DNA of 10,320 nucleotides. It comes from Firmicutes bacterium CAG:460 (lineage in GTDB: Bacteria; Bacillota_I; Bacilli_A; RF39; UBA660). Shown one piece after another: positions 1 to 7,183 of the stretch (positions are counted from its first letter, which is position 1; each line of letters begins with the position of its first letter). Below the pieces are notes generated by a model. It searched no databases. It saw nothing but the letters and a program-made list of their open reading frames with translations, and had not been told where the DNA came from. The position numbers and the translations under genes were made by a program. The DNA is taken from assembly GCA_000437355.1 (NCBI GenBank), contig FR899773.1, positions 22,275-32,594 on the forward strand. The letters are read 5' to 3'.

Positions 1-1619
1 TGGGTTTCAAATAAATCATTATTTTCAAATGGATAGTGATATTGTGCAAATGGCATAGCACCAGAGTCAAACCAACAGTCAATTACATCTTTACACCTAG
101 TCATAGCTTTGCCACATTCAGGACATTTTAGATGTACTTCATCAATAAATGGTCTATGTAGTTCGATAGACTCATCGATATCTTCGATTGCCTTTTCAAC
201 TAGTTCTTTACGAGAACCAATCATTTCAGTGTGTCCACATGAACAAATCCAATATGGAAGTGGTGTTCCCCAGTATCTTGAACGAGATATTGCCCAGTCA
301 TTTAGATTTTCTAGCCAATTACCAAAACGTTTTTCACCAACATATGATGGATACCAATTAACTGTTTTATTATTAGCAACAATCTTATCTTTAATTTTAG
401 TTACTTCTAAGTAATAGCTTGGCTTAGAATAATAAATTAATGGTGTATGACATCTCCAACAATGTGGATAGTTATGAACTATTCTTTGCTTTCTAAATAA
501 TTTATCATTTTCTTTTAAGTAATTTATTACTAATTCATCAGCAGCAAAGACATTAGTACCTTTCCATGGCCCTTCTGTATATTTTCCATCTTCACCAACG
601 GGATTTAAGTATGGTAAATTATATTTTCTACCTACATTTGCATCATCTGCTCCGAATGCTGGGGCTAAGTGAACTACTCCAGTACCATCTTCGGCAGTAA
701 CATAAGAGTCACAACATACAAAGAAACCTTTTTTATTTACAGATAATTCTGGTATTAGTTGTTCATATTCTGTATATTCTAAAGTACTTCCTTTAAATGT
801 ATCAAGAATTTCTACATCATCCCCTAGAACTTTACTTACTAGGGATGTTGCTAAAATAAACTTATTACCTTTACTTAAAACAAGTGAATAATCATAATCT
901 GGATTTACACATAAGGCAACATTTGCAAGTAATGTCCATGGTGTAGTTGTCCAAACTAGAAAATAAACATCTTCATCTTTTTTCTTCATTGGTACAATTA
1001 CTGTATCAACACTAGTTTCTTCATAACCTTGTGCTACTTCATGAGATGCAAGTCCTGTTCCACATCTTGGACAATATGGAAGGATTTTAACACCTTCATA
1101 AAATAATCCTTCATCAAAGAATTTTTTTAAAATCCACCATTCTGTTTCAATGTAATTATTATCATATGTTACATATGGATGTTTAATATCAATAAATTGT
1201 CCCATTTTTTCAGTAAGGTCTGTAAATGATTTTTCATTTTTCCAAACACTTTCACGACATTTTTGATTAAATTCTTTGATACCATATTTTTCAATATCTT
1301 TTTTACCTGAGAAACCTAATTCCTTTTCTACTTGTAATTCAACAGGTAATCCATGTGTATCCCAACCTACTTTACGTAATACTTTGTATCCTTGCATTGT
1401 TTTATATTTACAAATTGTATCTTTTAAAAACTTTGCAACCATATGATGTAAGCCAGGATGTCCATTTGCTGTAGCTGGTCCATCATAGAATACGAAATAT
1501 GGGTCATTTTCTCTATTTTCAATACATTTATTTAATATATCTTCACTTTTCCATTTTTCAAGTATTCTACCTTCAGTTACATCAACAGCATCTTTACTTA
1601 AACTTTTAAATCTTTCCAT
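1..1619 (-). CDS. ileS: Isoleucine--tRNA ligase, type 2 (partial, N-terminal half)
   Basis: This cytosolic class I synthetase charges tRNA(Ile). The window holds the first 539 codons of about 1030, and the gene runs off the left edge. ATG is at 1619-1617, preceded by a purine-rich GAAGGAAGG tract. Visible features in order are the FYDGP segment and class I signature region (about 43-60), GWDTHGLPVE (85-94), the CP1 editing domain with TTTPWT and DGTGVVHLAPAFG, the CWRCHTPL motif, WAISRSRYWGTP, and several CxxC pairs. The KMSKS loop lies beyond the window. The signature, which is HIGH in most class I enzymes, reads GLHH (residues 56-59). The motif after GWDTHGLP and the overall pattern fit the eukaryote-like IleRS2 branch, which is associated with mupirocin resistance. 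A T-box leader lies directly upstream. Family assignment is very secure; the subtype comes from remembered motif patterns. Confidence 0.97.
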   Translation of the reverse strand, partial: MERFKSLSKDAVDVTEGRILEKWKSEDILNKCIENRENDPYFVFYDGPATANGHPGLHHMVAKFLKDTICKYKTMQGYKVLRKVGWDTHGLPVELQVEKELGFSGKKDIEKYGIKEFNQKCRESVWKNEKSFTDLTEKMGQFIDIKHPYVTYDNNYIETEWWILKKFFDEGLFYEGVKILPYCPRCGTGLASHEVAQGYEETSVDTVIVPMKKKDEDVYFLVWTTTPWTLLANVALCVNPDYDYSLVLSKGNKFILATSLVSKVLGDDVEILDTFKGSTLEYTEYEQLIPELSVNKKGFFVCCDSYVTAEDGTGVVHLAPAFGADDANVGRKYNLPYLNPVGEDGKYTEGPWKGTNVFAADELVINYLKENDKLFRKQRIVHNYPHCWRCHTPLIYYSKPSYYLEVTKIKDKIVANNKTVNWYPSYVGEKRFGNWLENLNDWAISRSRYWGTPLPYWICSCGHTEMIGSRKELVEKAIEDIDESIELHRPFIDEVHLKCPECGKAMTRCKDVIDCWFDSGAMPFAQYHYPFENNDLFET

Positions 1620-1641
1620 TTTCTTTCTTCCTTCCTTCAAT

Positions 1642-1688
1642 TAAAAAAGGATGGTACCAAAGGAGTGCATATGCACGGTACCATCCTT
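1642..1688 (-). terminator. T-box intrinsic terminator of ileS leader
   Basis: A 12-bp perfect stem, AAGGATGGTACC (minus strand 1688-1677) with GGTACCATCCTT (1659-1648), is followed by a T-run at 1647-1642. The loop contains the palindrome GTGCATATGCAC. The 5' arm includes the T-box sequence itself, as expected for mutually exclusive terminator and antiterminator folds. Confidence 0.93.
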
Positions 1689-1857
1689 ATTATTTACTTA
1701 ATTATCTTAACGCGATTAACGTAGTAATTTACTAAATTTTCAATTACTCAACTCCTGGGTGATATATAAAAATTTTTAAATATCTTTCTCGCACCATCTA
1801 AAAGACTCTCTTTATAATCCAATTTTTACACTTGTCCCATTCCTGGTCTTTCCAAGT
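1642..1857 (-). promoter_or_regulatory. T-box riboswitch, Ile specifier, upstream of ileS
   Basis: This is the untranslated leader of ileS and should sense uncharged tRNA(Ile) by direct binding. The T-box core reads AGGATGGTACCGTGC on the minus strand (1673-1687). The preceding Stem I region (about 1750-1857) contains GGTGCGAG, typical of the distal loop. The likely specifier is AUC at 1761-1763, inside TATATCACCCAGGAGT. The Phe leader in this window has the same spacing between its specifier and a GGAGT. The leader ends in a long terminator hairpin just before the ileS ribosome binding site. Uncharged tRNA(Ile) would pair with the bulge and favour the antiterminator. Exact helix borders were not computed. 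Confidence 0.93.
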
Positions 1858-1863
1858 GACTTA

Positions 1864-1893
1864 ATTATAATACACTATATTTACATAAGTCAA
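1864..1893 (-). promoter_or_regulatory. Sigma-A type promoter of ileS
   Basis: On the minus strand, -35 TTGACT (1893-1888) is followed by an 18-nt spacer and -10 TATAAT (1869-1864). Predicted transcription starts near 1857, giving a leader of about 240 nt that contains the T-box. The -35 lies immediately beside the end of a GC-rich block. Confidence 0.85.
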
Positions 1894-1901
1894 GGGGTAA
1901 A

Positions 1902-2030
1902 TCACCATGTTGATAACTTTTTTTCTGCCCGCTCTTCCGCCTCGCACAAACCGCGAGCCACGACAGACATTTTTCTAGCATAATTTACTGCTGTCCTTCT
2001 TGCCACTGCATAATTTTTTACCCCGTTTGC
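1902..2030 (-). other. Short open frame in GC-rich stretch, possible gene remnant
   Basis: A 42-codon open frame runs from after a TAG (2033-2031) to a TGA at 1904-1902. It encodes an Ala/Arg/Lys/Glu-rich, helix-like peptide containing NYAVARRTAVNYARKMSVV and CEAEERAEKKL. Possible starts are GTG at 2006 (34 codons) or ATG at 1970 (22 codons), but neither has a visible Shine-Dalgarno sequence. Codons such as CGC, GGT, GCG and CGG differ from neighbouring AT-rich genes. It lies between the surface protein gene and the ileS promoter and would be on the same transcript as the former. I do not recognise it. It may be a degraded fragment of an acquired gene, or chance. Confidence 0.25.
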
Positions 2031-2054
2031 CTAGCACCTTCGTCGCTAGACAAA
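2026..2054 (-). repeat. Hairpin just downstream of the surface protein gene
   Basis: The inverted repeat TTTGcCTAGC / GCTAGaCAAA has nine pairs, one mismatch and a 9-nt loop. It starts 13 nt after the stop codon of the surface protein gene. On the minus strand it is followed by GGGGTAAAAAATT, not a T-run, so it is a poor intrinsic terminator. A hairpin just 3' of a variable repeat is a known feature of some diversity-generating retroelements, which makes its position suggestive. Confidence 0.55.
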
Positions 2055-2067
2055 CAAATGTCCTGAC

Positions 2068-3513
2068 TTAGTTTACTCGCACAGGGTCACTCATACTTCC
2101 TGACCCTGATACATATTTTACCGAAGACTCAAGATTGAAGGACGGGCGAACAGCATAGCTAATAATCACATTACGGTTAAGCACATACCCAGAAAACACA
2201 TCGAACGCATTACTCGCAGTGCCGGAATTGCGCGAAATAGTCCATTCATTAGAACCTAAATATAACCAATTTTTTGAATTATTACTATTATAAGAACTTA
2301 ATTTTGTTGTCCATCCACTTGAGTCTGCTGCAAATCCATAATCACTTACATACATTAATCCTATTTTTGCATCATTTGTCGTTGTTAATGCACTACTTCC
2401 TACTTCATATTGATATGCTATCTTAGGTGCATCATATAAGTATGTAGAACTTCCGCCTCTAACTTTCCATGTTGTTGTTGCTATTTTTTCTGCTAATGTT
2501 CCTAAACTGGTCAAATATGTTCCATTTAAATATGTATTTAAACTTGAACTTGACCATGTATTGTCAGCTGATGTATTCCATTCTTTGTCACCAACTGATT
2601 TTGCTCTTATTACTTTTGTTTTGTCTCCAAATACTCCTATTATTCTAAACAAGTTTGCATCTGGACAAGTTGCTTCATCTGAACCTAAGCAAATATAATT
2701 ATTTACACTACCGCTTGCTCCAGCATATCTGTAGCTATTATCTCCTGCTCCATTTGCTAACGAGCTTGTATGATGATATATATTTACAATCGATGGTTCA
2801 CTTTTATTTGATAATGTTGTTATACAAGTTGCTAGATTATTCCCACTTGTACATACATCAGACAAAACTGTAGGGATTTTTTCCTTTTGTATCATTAACT
2901 TAGCACTAAAATTTTTTCCTGCATTTCCTGCTTGATTAGAATTATAATTTACAAATGTTACCGTTACATTCCACTCTTCTGTTTTAGAACTTGTAGTTGT
3001 TATTTCTCTATTATTTAATATTGTTATTAATCCTGATTTTTTTGTTATATCAAATCCTTTTATTGATGCACCTTTTCCATCAGTAACCGTTTTATAAGTT
3101 AAACCTGTTAAAGTAATTATTTCATTATTACTACCATCTTTAATAGATAATAAAATTTCTGGTGTATTTGCATCTTGTGTATATGTAAATGTATTTTCAG
3201 ATATATTTAAATACATATAGTAATGATCTGTGGCTGTATTTGTTTTATTATTTGCACTTAACATTGCTTTTGCAAACGTTGTACCTGTTTGATTTCCTTT
3301 TCCACTTGCAAAATTTTCTTGATTAAGTGATAGATTTAATGCTGAACCAGCTTCAAATGTAAAAGTATCAACTGTACTTGCATTAATCTTTATGTCGGTT
3401 GATTTTCCTTCTCCAGTCTGTGCCATGAAGTATGCAAATGTTGCAGTAACAAGTGTTAATGCTAATGCAATTATACTTGCTATACTTATTATTTTTGTTT
3501 TTTGATTTTCCAT
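2068..3513 (-). CDS. Secreted surface protein: TasA/camelysin-like N-domain and DUF6273/C-lectin-like variable C-domain
   Basis: The predicted product is an exported 481-residue surface protein of unknown ligand. Residues 8-29 form a hydrophobic signal segment ending in TATFAYF, followed by a region resembling SipW-dependent TasA/camelysin proteins (FAYF, later DTFTFEAG). Residues 30-212 are Thr/Asn-rich and probably beta-structured. Four cysteines at 221, 230, 275 and 283 could form disulfides. From about 285 the sequence resembles DUF6273-type domains: FRIIGVF, TWSSSSLNTYLNG (319-331), IGLMYVSDYG, NWLYLG and a closing YAVRPSFNL. Residues 434-453 consist only of NNY codons and G-ending, adenine-free codons, as in DGR variable repeats. 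The ATG at 3513 has AAGGAG nine nt upstream. The last ~60 codons are clearly GC-richer than the rest. No clear promoter was found upstream, and no T-run terminator downstream. Family names come from recalled motifs; the function is inference. Confidence 0.85.
   Translation of the reverse strand: MENQKTKIISIASIIALALTLVTATFAYFMAQTGEGKSTDIKINASTVDTFTFEAGSALNLSLNQENFASGKGNQTGTTFAKAMLSANNKTNTATDHYYMYLNISENTFTYTQDANTPEILLSIKDGSNNEIITLTGLTYKTVTDGKGASIKGFDITKKSGLITILNNREITTTSSKTEEWNVTVTFVNYNSNQAGNAGKNFSAKLMIQKEKIPTVLSDVCTSGNNLATCITTLSNKSEPSIVNIYHHTSSLANGAGDNSYRYAGASGSVNNYICLGSDEATCPDANLFRIIGVFGDKTKVIRAKSVGDKEWNTSADNTWSSSSLNTYLNGTYLTSLGTLAEKIATTTWKVRGGSSTYLYDAPKIAYQYEVGSSALTTTNDAKIGLMYVSDYGFAADSSGWTTKLSSYNSNNSKNWLYLGSNEWTISRNSGTASNAFDVFSGYVLNRNVIISYAVRPSFNLESSVKYVSGSGSMSDPVRVN
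2101..2243 (-). repeat. Candidate DGR variable repeat (VR)
   Basis: These codons (residues 424 to about 471) cover the putative ligand-binding end of the surface protein. In residues 434-453, 15 codons are NNY (AGT, AAT, TTC, GAT, TTT, TCT, TAT, CTT, AAC, CGT, AAT, ATT, ATT, AGC, TAT). The other five are GCG, GTG, GGG, GTG, GTG, all lacking adenine. That is the pattern left by adenine-specific mutagenesis of AAY codons. The template repeat and reverse transcriptase are not in this window, so this is an inference from codon pattern and domain type. Confidence 0.45.
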
Positions 3514-3546
3514 AAAACTCTACTCCTTCATAACAATATCACGCAC

Positions 3547-3568
3547 GGATATTTTATTTTACATATCC
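3547..3568. repeat. Small inverted repeat upstream of the surface protein gene
   Basis: Perfect 6-bp arms GGATAT and ATATCC are separated by ten A/T-rich bases. They lie about 35-55 nt upstream of the start codon at 3513, between it and the pheT-side terminator. This could be a regulator site or a leader hairpin for the surface protein gene. In such AT-rich DNA it may also be chance. Confidence 0.3.
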
Positions 3569-3578
3569 ATTTTAACCG

Positions 3579-3633
3579 AAAAAAAAAAAAAAAAGCATCA
3601 CATTTGCACATTCGCGTAATTTGACGCTTTTTT
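3579..3633 (-). terminator. Intrinsic terminator after pheT / murF remnant
   Basis: On the minus strand the stem AAGCGTCA pairs with TGATGCTT (one G-U pair) around a 21-nt loop and is followed by a run of 16 T (3594-3579). A weaker T-run on the plus side (TTTTTTC) makes it potentially bidirectional. It ends the pheST transcript and isolates the downstream surface protein gene. Confidence 0.9.
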
Positions 3634-3642
3634 CTTTTAATT

Positions 3643-3714
3643 TTATTTTATTTTTTCAACTATTTCTTTGAAATTTAATGAGTTACTTGCTTTAACTAAA
3701 ATATTATCATCTTT
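3643..3714 (-). pseudogene. Possible 3'-end remnant of murF, overlapping the pheT end
   Basis: In a frame different from pheT, the minus strand reads KDDNILVKASNSLNFKEIVE-KIK and then stops at TAA 3645-3643. This resembles the C-terminus of MurF, the UDP-MurNAc-tripeptide D-Ala-D-Ala ligase, which typically ends like GDVVLVKGSRxMKMExVVExL. No start or upstream MurF sequence is present: the region before it is pheT. pheT ends with SIKMIIF where an FGA(E/V)LR-like tail would be expected, so the last few PheT codons seem replaced at a junction near 3712-3718. The simplest reading is a deletion or rearrangement that joined pheT to the tail and terminator of a murF gene. Identification rests on about 24 residues. 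Confidence 0.45.
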
Positions 3715-6107
3715 ATACTTAATGAAGAAAGTATTCTTTCCATTTTATCATTTATTTCTTCCATAGTCATTGTACTACCTTCATTAATCATACGTACTTT
3801 AAATGTAACAGATTTTTTACCTTCAGGAATTTGATTTCCACGATATTCATCCACAAATTCAACTTCTTTAACTTTTCCTTTTACAGTTTGTTCAATTATT
3901 GCCCAACTTACAGATTCATCAACTAAGATTGACAAGTCTTTTTCAACTAAAGGTAGTTCAGGTAAATGTTCAAACTTATTATCTCTAGAAGCAAATGGAA
4001 TTAATTCTTCCATATTTAATTCAAATATAGCTACATTAGTTCTTTTGATTTTTACATCATTCATAGCTTTAATTGATAATAACCCTAGAGAACCAATTAC
4101 ATTACCATTTAATGTTATATTTAAATTTGCATTAACATCAGCCCAGCTTGGTTTATCTCCAGATTCTAGTTTTAATGCATCCATATGAGCATATCTAGAC
4201 ATTTCTTCTAAAACACCTTTTAATTCAAAGAATATTTCTTTAGCATTTTTACCGATGATTGCACCAGCTAGATGTTTGTTTTGAACTGGTAATATTTCAT
4301 CATCACTTGATGGTCTATAATCACCTTTTTTAAAAGTTTCGGCACATTCAAAGATTTTAAATGAGTCATAATATCTTAGGTTTTTAACAGTTGCCTCAAG
4401 TAATCCCGGGATAAGGGATGTTCTTAAATTTGCAAGCTCAGGTGCCGGAGGTGTTGCAAGTCTAATTGCATCATCAGTTGAAATCCCTGCTGCAATAATA
4501 TATTTTTCATCTATCCAAGGATATGTAAATATTTCATAAAATCCACATCTATTAGCTAAATATTCCATTATTCTTTTTTCTAATAATACTTTTCTTTGAT
4601 TAATAGAGTGTTCAATGGTTATATCAATAGGTTTTGCTTCGAATGAATCAAAGCTTAATATTCTAGCAATATCTCCCATTACATCATCTTTTAAAGATAC
4701 ATCTCCGGTTGACCTAAATGTTGGTACTACTACATGGTATACACCATCATTTAAAGAAACCTCATAGCCTAAAGCAGTAAGAATTCTTTTAATAACTGCA
4801 TCATCTATTTTCTTACCTAATCTAGTAGTTAAGAAATTCTTACTTACATCTATTTCTTCTTTTTTAGTTTCTACTGGGTAAACATCAGCAAATTTAACAA
4901 TTTTACTTTCAGGAAATATTTCCTTAATTAAAGATAAAGCTAAATTTAGTCCTTCATCAACTCTATTCGTATCTATTCCCTTTTCATATCTAATAGATGC
5001 ATCAGTTTTTTCTGCAAATCTTTTGCCTGTTTTTCTAATTGATGCAGCTGGAAAATTTGCAACTTCTAAAACAATTCCTTTAGTATCTGGTAATATTGAG
5101 TCTTTACTACCACCTCGAATACCTGCTAGAGCCATTGCATTTTCAGTATCACAAATAACTAAATCATCAGTAGTTAACTTAATAGAATTATGGTCAAGTA
5201 ACAATAATTCTTCACCAACTTTGGCATTTCTAACAACTATTTTTTCTCCACTAACATGAGTTTTATCAAAAGCATGAAGAGGTTGTCCAACAGCAAACAT
5301 AACATAATTTGTAATATCTACGATTGCATTAATTGGTCTGCCACCACATTTAACAAGCAAAGATTGCATCCACATTGGTGATTTTTTTTCATAAATTCCA
5401 TCAATTTCAACTGCTGCATATCTATAACATTTTGATGGTTCTTTTATTTCTACATCATATTTTGGTAAATTTTTATCAATTTCATATGTTTCTTGTGCTT
5501 TTAATGGAACATCATATATTGCTGATAATTCACGAGCAATTCCATAATGTCCCCATAAATCTGGTCTATTTGATAATGATTTATTATCTATTTCTAATAC
5601 TGTATCGTTCATATCAACAACATCAGCAATATTATCTCCAGGTTTACAATCAATTCCACTTAAATCGATTATTTCAGTTTCATCTTTCGCTGGAAAGAAA
5701 TCACTTAGGAAAACTTCTTCGGATGCACAAATCATACCATAAGAAGATACTCCACGCATTTTAGTTTCTTTAATTACTACTGGGTCACCTACACCATGCC
5801 AAATAACTTCAGCTCCAGGTTTACAAACAACCACTAATTCATCTTTGTAAAGGTTAGAGCCTCCACATACAATTTGAACATTTTTATCTTCACCAATATC
5901 AACCATACATACTTTTAATTTATCAGCATCTGGATGATTATTTACTTCAACTATTTTACCTACAATAATATCATGAAACTTTTTAGCAGTTTCTTCAACA
6001 CTTTCAACTTCAACAGTTCTAAGAGTTAAATCATATGCTATTTGTTCATTGGTTAAATGTTCTGGTAAATCTATATATTTTTTTACTAAATTTAATGATA
6101 CTCTCAT
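3696..6107 (-). CDS. pheT: Phenylalanine--tRNA ligase beta subunit
   Basis: This is the beta subunit of the cytosolic alpha2beta2 PheRS. It holds the tRNA-binding and editing modules. At 803 residues it has normal family length. In order it shows the N-terminal segment, an OB-fold tRNA-binding domain (about 43-155, with HPDADKLKVC and the CGGSN motif), the linker with DNKSLSNRPDLWGHYGIARE (about 174-193), the B3/B4 editing domain (about 215-385), B5 (about 405-475), the catalytic-like core, and a C-terminal FDX-ACB domain (about 710-803). In B5 the usual EE pair of the EEIARIYGY segment reads GD (VMGDIARILSF). ATG follows AAGGAGGATAAA, which overlaps the pheS stop; the gap to pheS is 10 nt, so the two are surely co-transcribed. 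The final residues SIKMIIF look atypical and overlap a murF-like tail. Confidence 0.97.
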   Translation of the reverse strand: MRVSLNLVKKYIDLPEHLTNEQIAYDLTLRTVEVESVEETAKKFHDIIVGKIVEVNNHPDADKLKVCMVDIGEDKNVQIVCGGSNLYKDELVVVCKPGAEVIWHGVGDPVVIKETKMRGVSSYGMICASEEVFLSDFFPAKDETEIIDLSGIDCKPGDNIADVVDMNDTVLEIDNKSLSNRPDLWGHYGIARELSAIYDVPLKAQETYEIDKNLPKYDVEIKEPSKCYRYAAVEIDGIYEKKSPMWMQSLLVKCGGRPINAIVDITNYVMFAVGQPLHAFDKTHVSGEKIVVRNAKVGEELLLLDHNSIKLTTDDLVICDTENAMALAGIRGGSKDSILPDTKGIVLEVANFPAASIRKTGKRFAEKTDASIRYEKGIDTNRVDEGLNLALSLIKEIFPESKIVKFADVYPVETKKEEIDVSKNFLTTRLGKKIDDAVIKRILTALGYEVSLNDGVYHVVVPTFRSTGDVSLKDDVMGDIARILSFDSFEAKPIDITIEHSINQRKVLLEKRIMEYLANRCGFYEIFTYPWIDEKYIIAAGISTDDAIRLATPPAPELANLRTSLIPGLLEATVKNLRYYDSFKIFECAETFKKGDYRPSSDDEILPVQNKHLAGAIIGKNAKEIFFELKGVLEEMSRYAHMDALKLESGDKPSWADVNANLNITLNGNVIGSLGLLSIKAMNDVKIKRTNVAIFELNMEELIPFASRDNKFEHLPELPLVEKDLSILVDESVSWAIIEQTVKGKVKEVEFVDEYRGNQIPEGKKSVTFKVRMINEGSTMTMEEINDKMERILSSLSIKMIIF

Positions 6108-6117
6108 TTTATCCTCC

Positions 6118-7155
6118 TTATTTAAATTGTTTTAAGAAACGTAAATCACTACTATGGAAAAGTCTTACATCATCTACTCCATAACGCATCATTACTAATC
6201 TATCTAAACCAATATTAATATAAAATCCTGTCCATTCATCTGGGTCAAGTTTGGCAGATTTAAGGACATTGGGATGAATTACTCCACCAGGCATAACTTC
6301 TATCCAACCATTATGATTACATACTTTACAGCCTACACCCCCACAAACAAGACATTCCATATCAATTTCATAACCAGGTTCTGTAAATGGGAAGAAACCT
6401 TCTCTCATTCTAGTATTTATTTTTCTTCCAAAAACTTTTTCTAAAATAGTTTGTATCATTACCATACCAGATGAAAATGATATATCTTTATCCACAATTA
6501 AGGCTTCATATTGATAGAAAGCTCTTTCATGTCTAGCATCAGTTGTTTCATTTCTAAAAACTTTACCAGGATACACAAATCTAGCTGGTGCTCCATGCTT
6601 TAGTAAATATCTTACTGAACCACCCGTTAAATGAGGTTTTAAACAAAGTCTTTGTGCACCCTCTTTATCTTCAGTTCCTTCAATCCAATATGTATCCATA
6701 GATTGACGAGCTGGATGATCCTTAGCAAAGTTTAAATTATCAAATGCATATTCTTCACTACTTATATCATCTTCAGTATAAACTTCAAAACCAAGTGATA
6801 AAAAAGCTTCATTTAAATCATTACGCATTTGTGTAATTGGATGTAGAGCCCCAGCACTAACTTTTTTTCCAGGTACTGTTAAATCAATTGGTTCATCTAA
6901 AACACTCATTGATGCAATAATTTCTTCTTCCTTATTTGCTAATTTTTCTTGAAATACATTTTTAATTTCTGTAGTCATCATTCCTACACTTTTTTTGTCT
7001 TCTGGAGCTAGACTTCCCATGTTTTTTAAGACTTCAGCAAGTTCACTTTTCTTACCCATCAAATCTTTTCTAACATCTTCAAGTTCTTGAATAGTTTTAG
7101 TAGCATCAATTTTTTCTAAACCTAACTCTCTTATTTTTTCTAACTTTTCCTTCAT
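6118..7155 (-). CDS. pheS: Phenylalanine--tRNA ligase alpha subunit
   Basis: This is the catalytic subunit of PheRS, 345 residues from ATG 7155-7153, which has AAGGAAGG five nt upstream. Upstream in-frame codons fall in the T-box terminator and are not coding. Residues 1-85 form the coiled coil that grips tRNA(Phe). The class II core follows: HPITQM (105-110), FRNETTDARHE (200-210), FFPFTEPGYEIDM (254-266) and GLDRLVMMRYGVDDVRLF with a normal DLRFLKQFK end. Four cysteines at 268, 271, 276 and 279 (CLVCGGVGCKVC) form a zinc-ribbon-like insert also known from other Firmicutes PheS. Several usually conserved active-site stretches differ: the HTS...Q segment reads PHLTGGSVR (174-182) and FHQxEG reads FYQYEA (213-218). 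First gene of the T-box-controlled pheST operon. Confidence 0.96.
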   Translation of the reverse strand: MKEKLEKIRELGLEKIDATKTIQELEDVRKDLMGKKSELAEVLKNMGSLAPEDKKSVGMMTTEIKNVFQEKLANKEEEIIASMSVLDEPIDLTVPGKKVSAGALHPITQMRNDLNEAFLSLGFEVYTEDDISSEEYAFDNLNFAKDHPARQSMDTYWIEGTEDKEGAQRLCLKPHLTGGSVRYLLKHGAPARFVYPGKVFRNETTDARHERAFYQYEALIVDKDISFSSGMVMIQTILEKVFGRKINTRMREGFFPFTEPGYEIDMECLVCGGVGCKVCNHNGWIEVMPGGVIHPNVLKSAKLDPDEWTGFYINIGLDRLVMMRYGVDDVRLFHSSDLRFLKQFK

Positions 7156-7183
7156 ATTATCCTTCCTTTTCATCGGTACAAAA

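Noticed and set aside
109..414. 101-codon plus-strand frame
   Set aside because: Antisense shadow of ileS, whose IleRS motifs continue unbroken across it.
1902..2030. DGR accessory protein Avd or a template repeat in this stretch
   Set aside because: The peptide is much too short and shows no Avd motif I recognise, and the DNA has no AAC/AAT-rich near-copy of the candidate variable repeat.
2655..2873. 72-codon plus-strand frame, Leu/Tyr/His-rich
   Set aside because: Antisense to the surface protein gene, low-complexity composition, no ribosome binding site.
5023..5764. Two plus-strand frames
   Set aside because: Antisense shadows of pheT, whose B3/B4 and tRNA-binding motifs cover the same bases.
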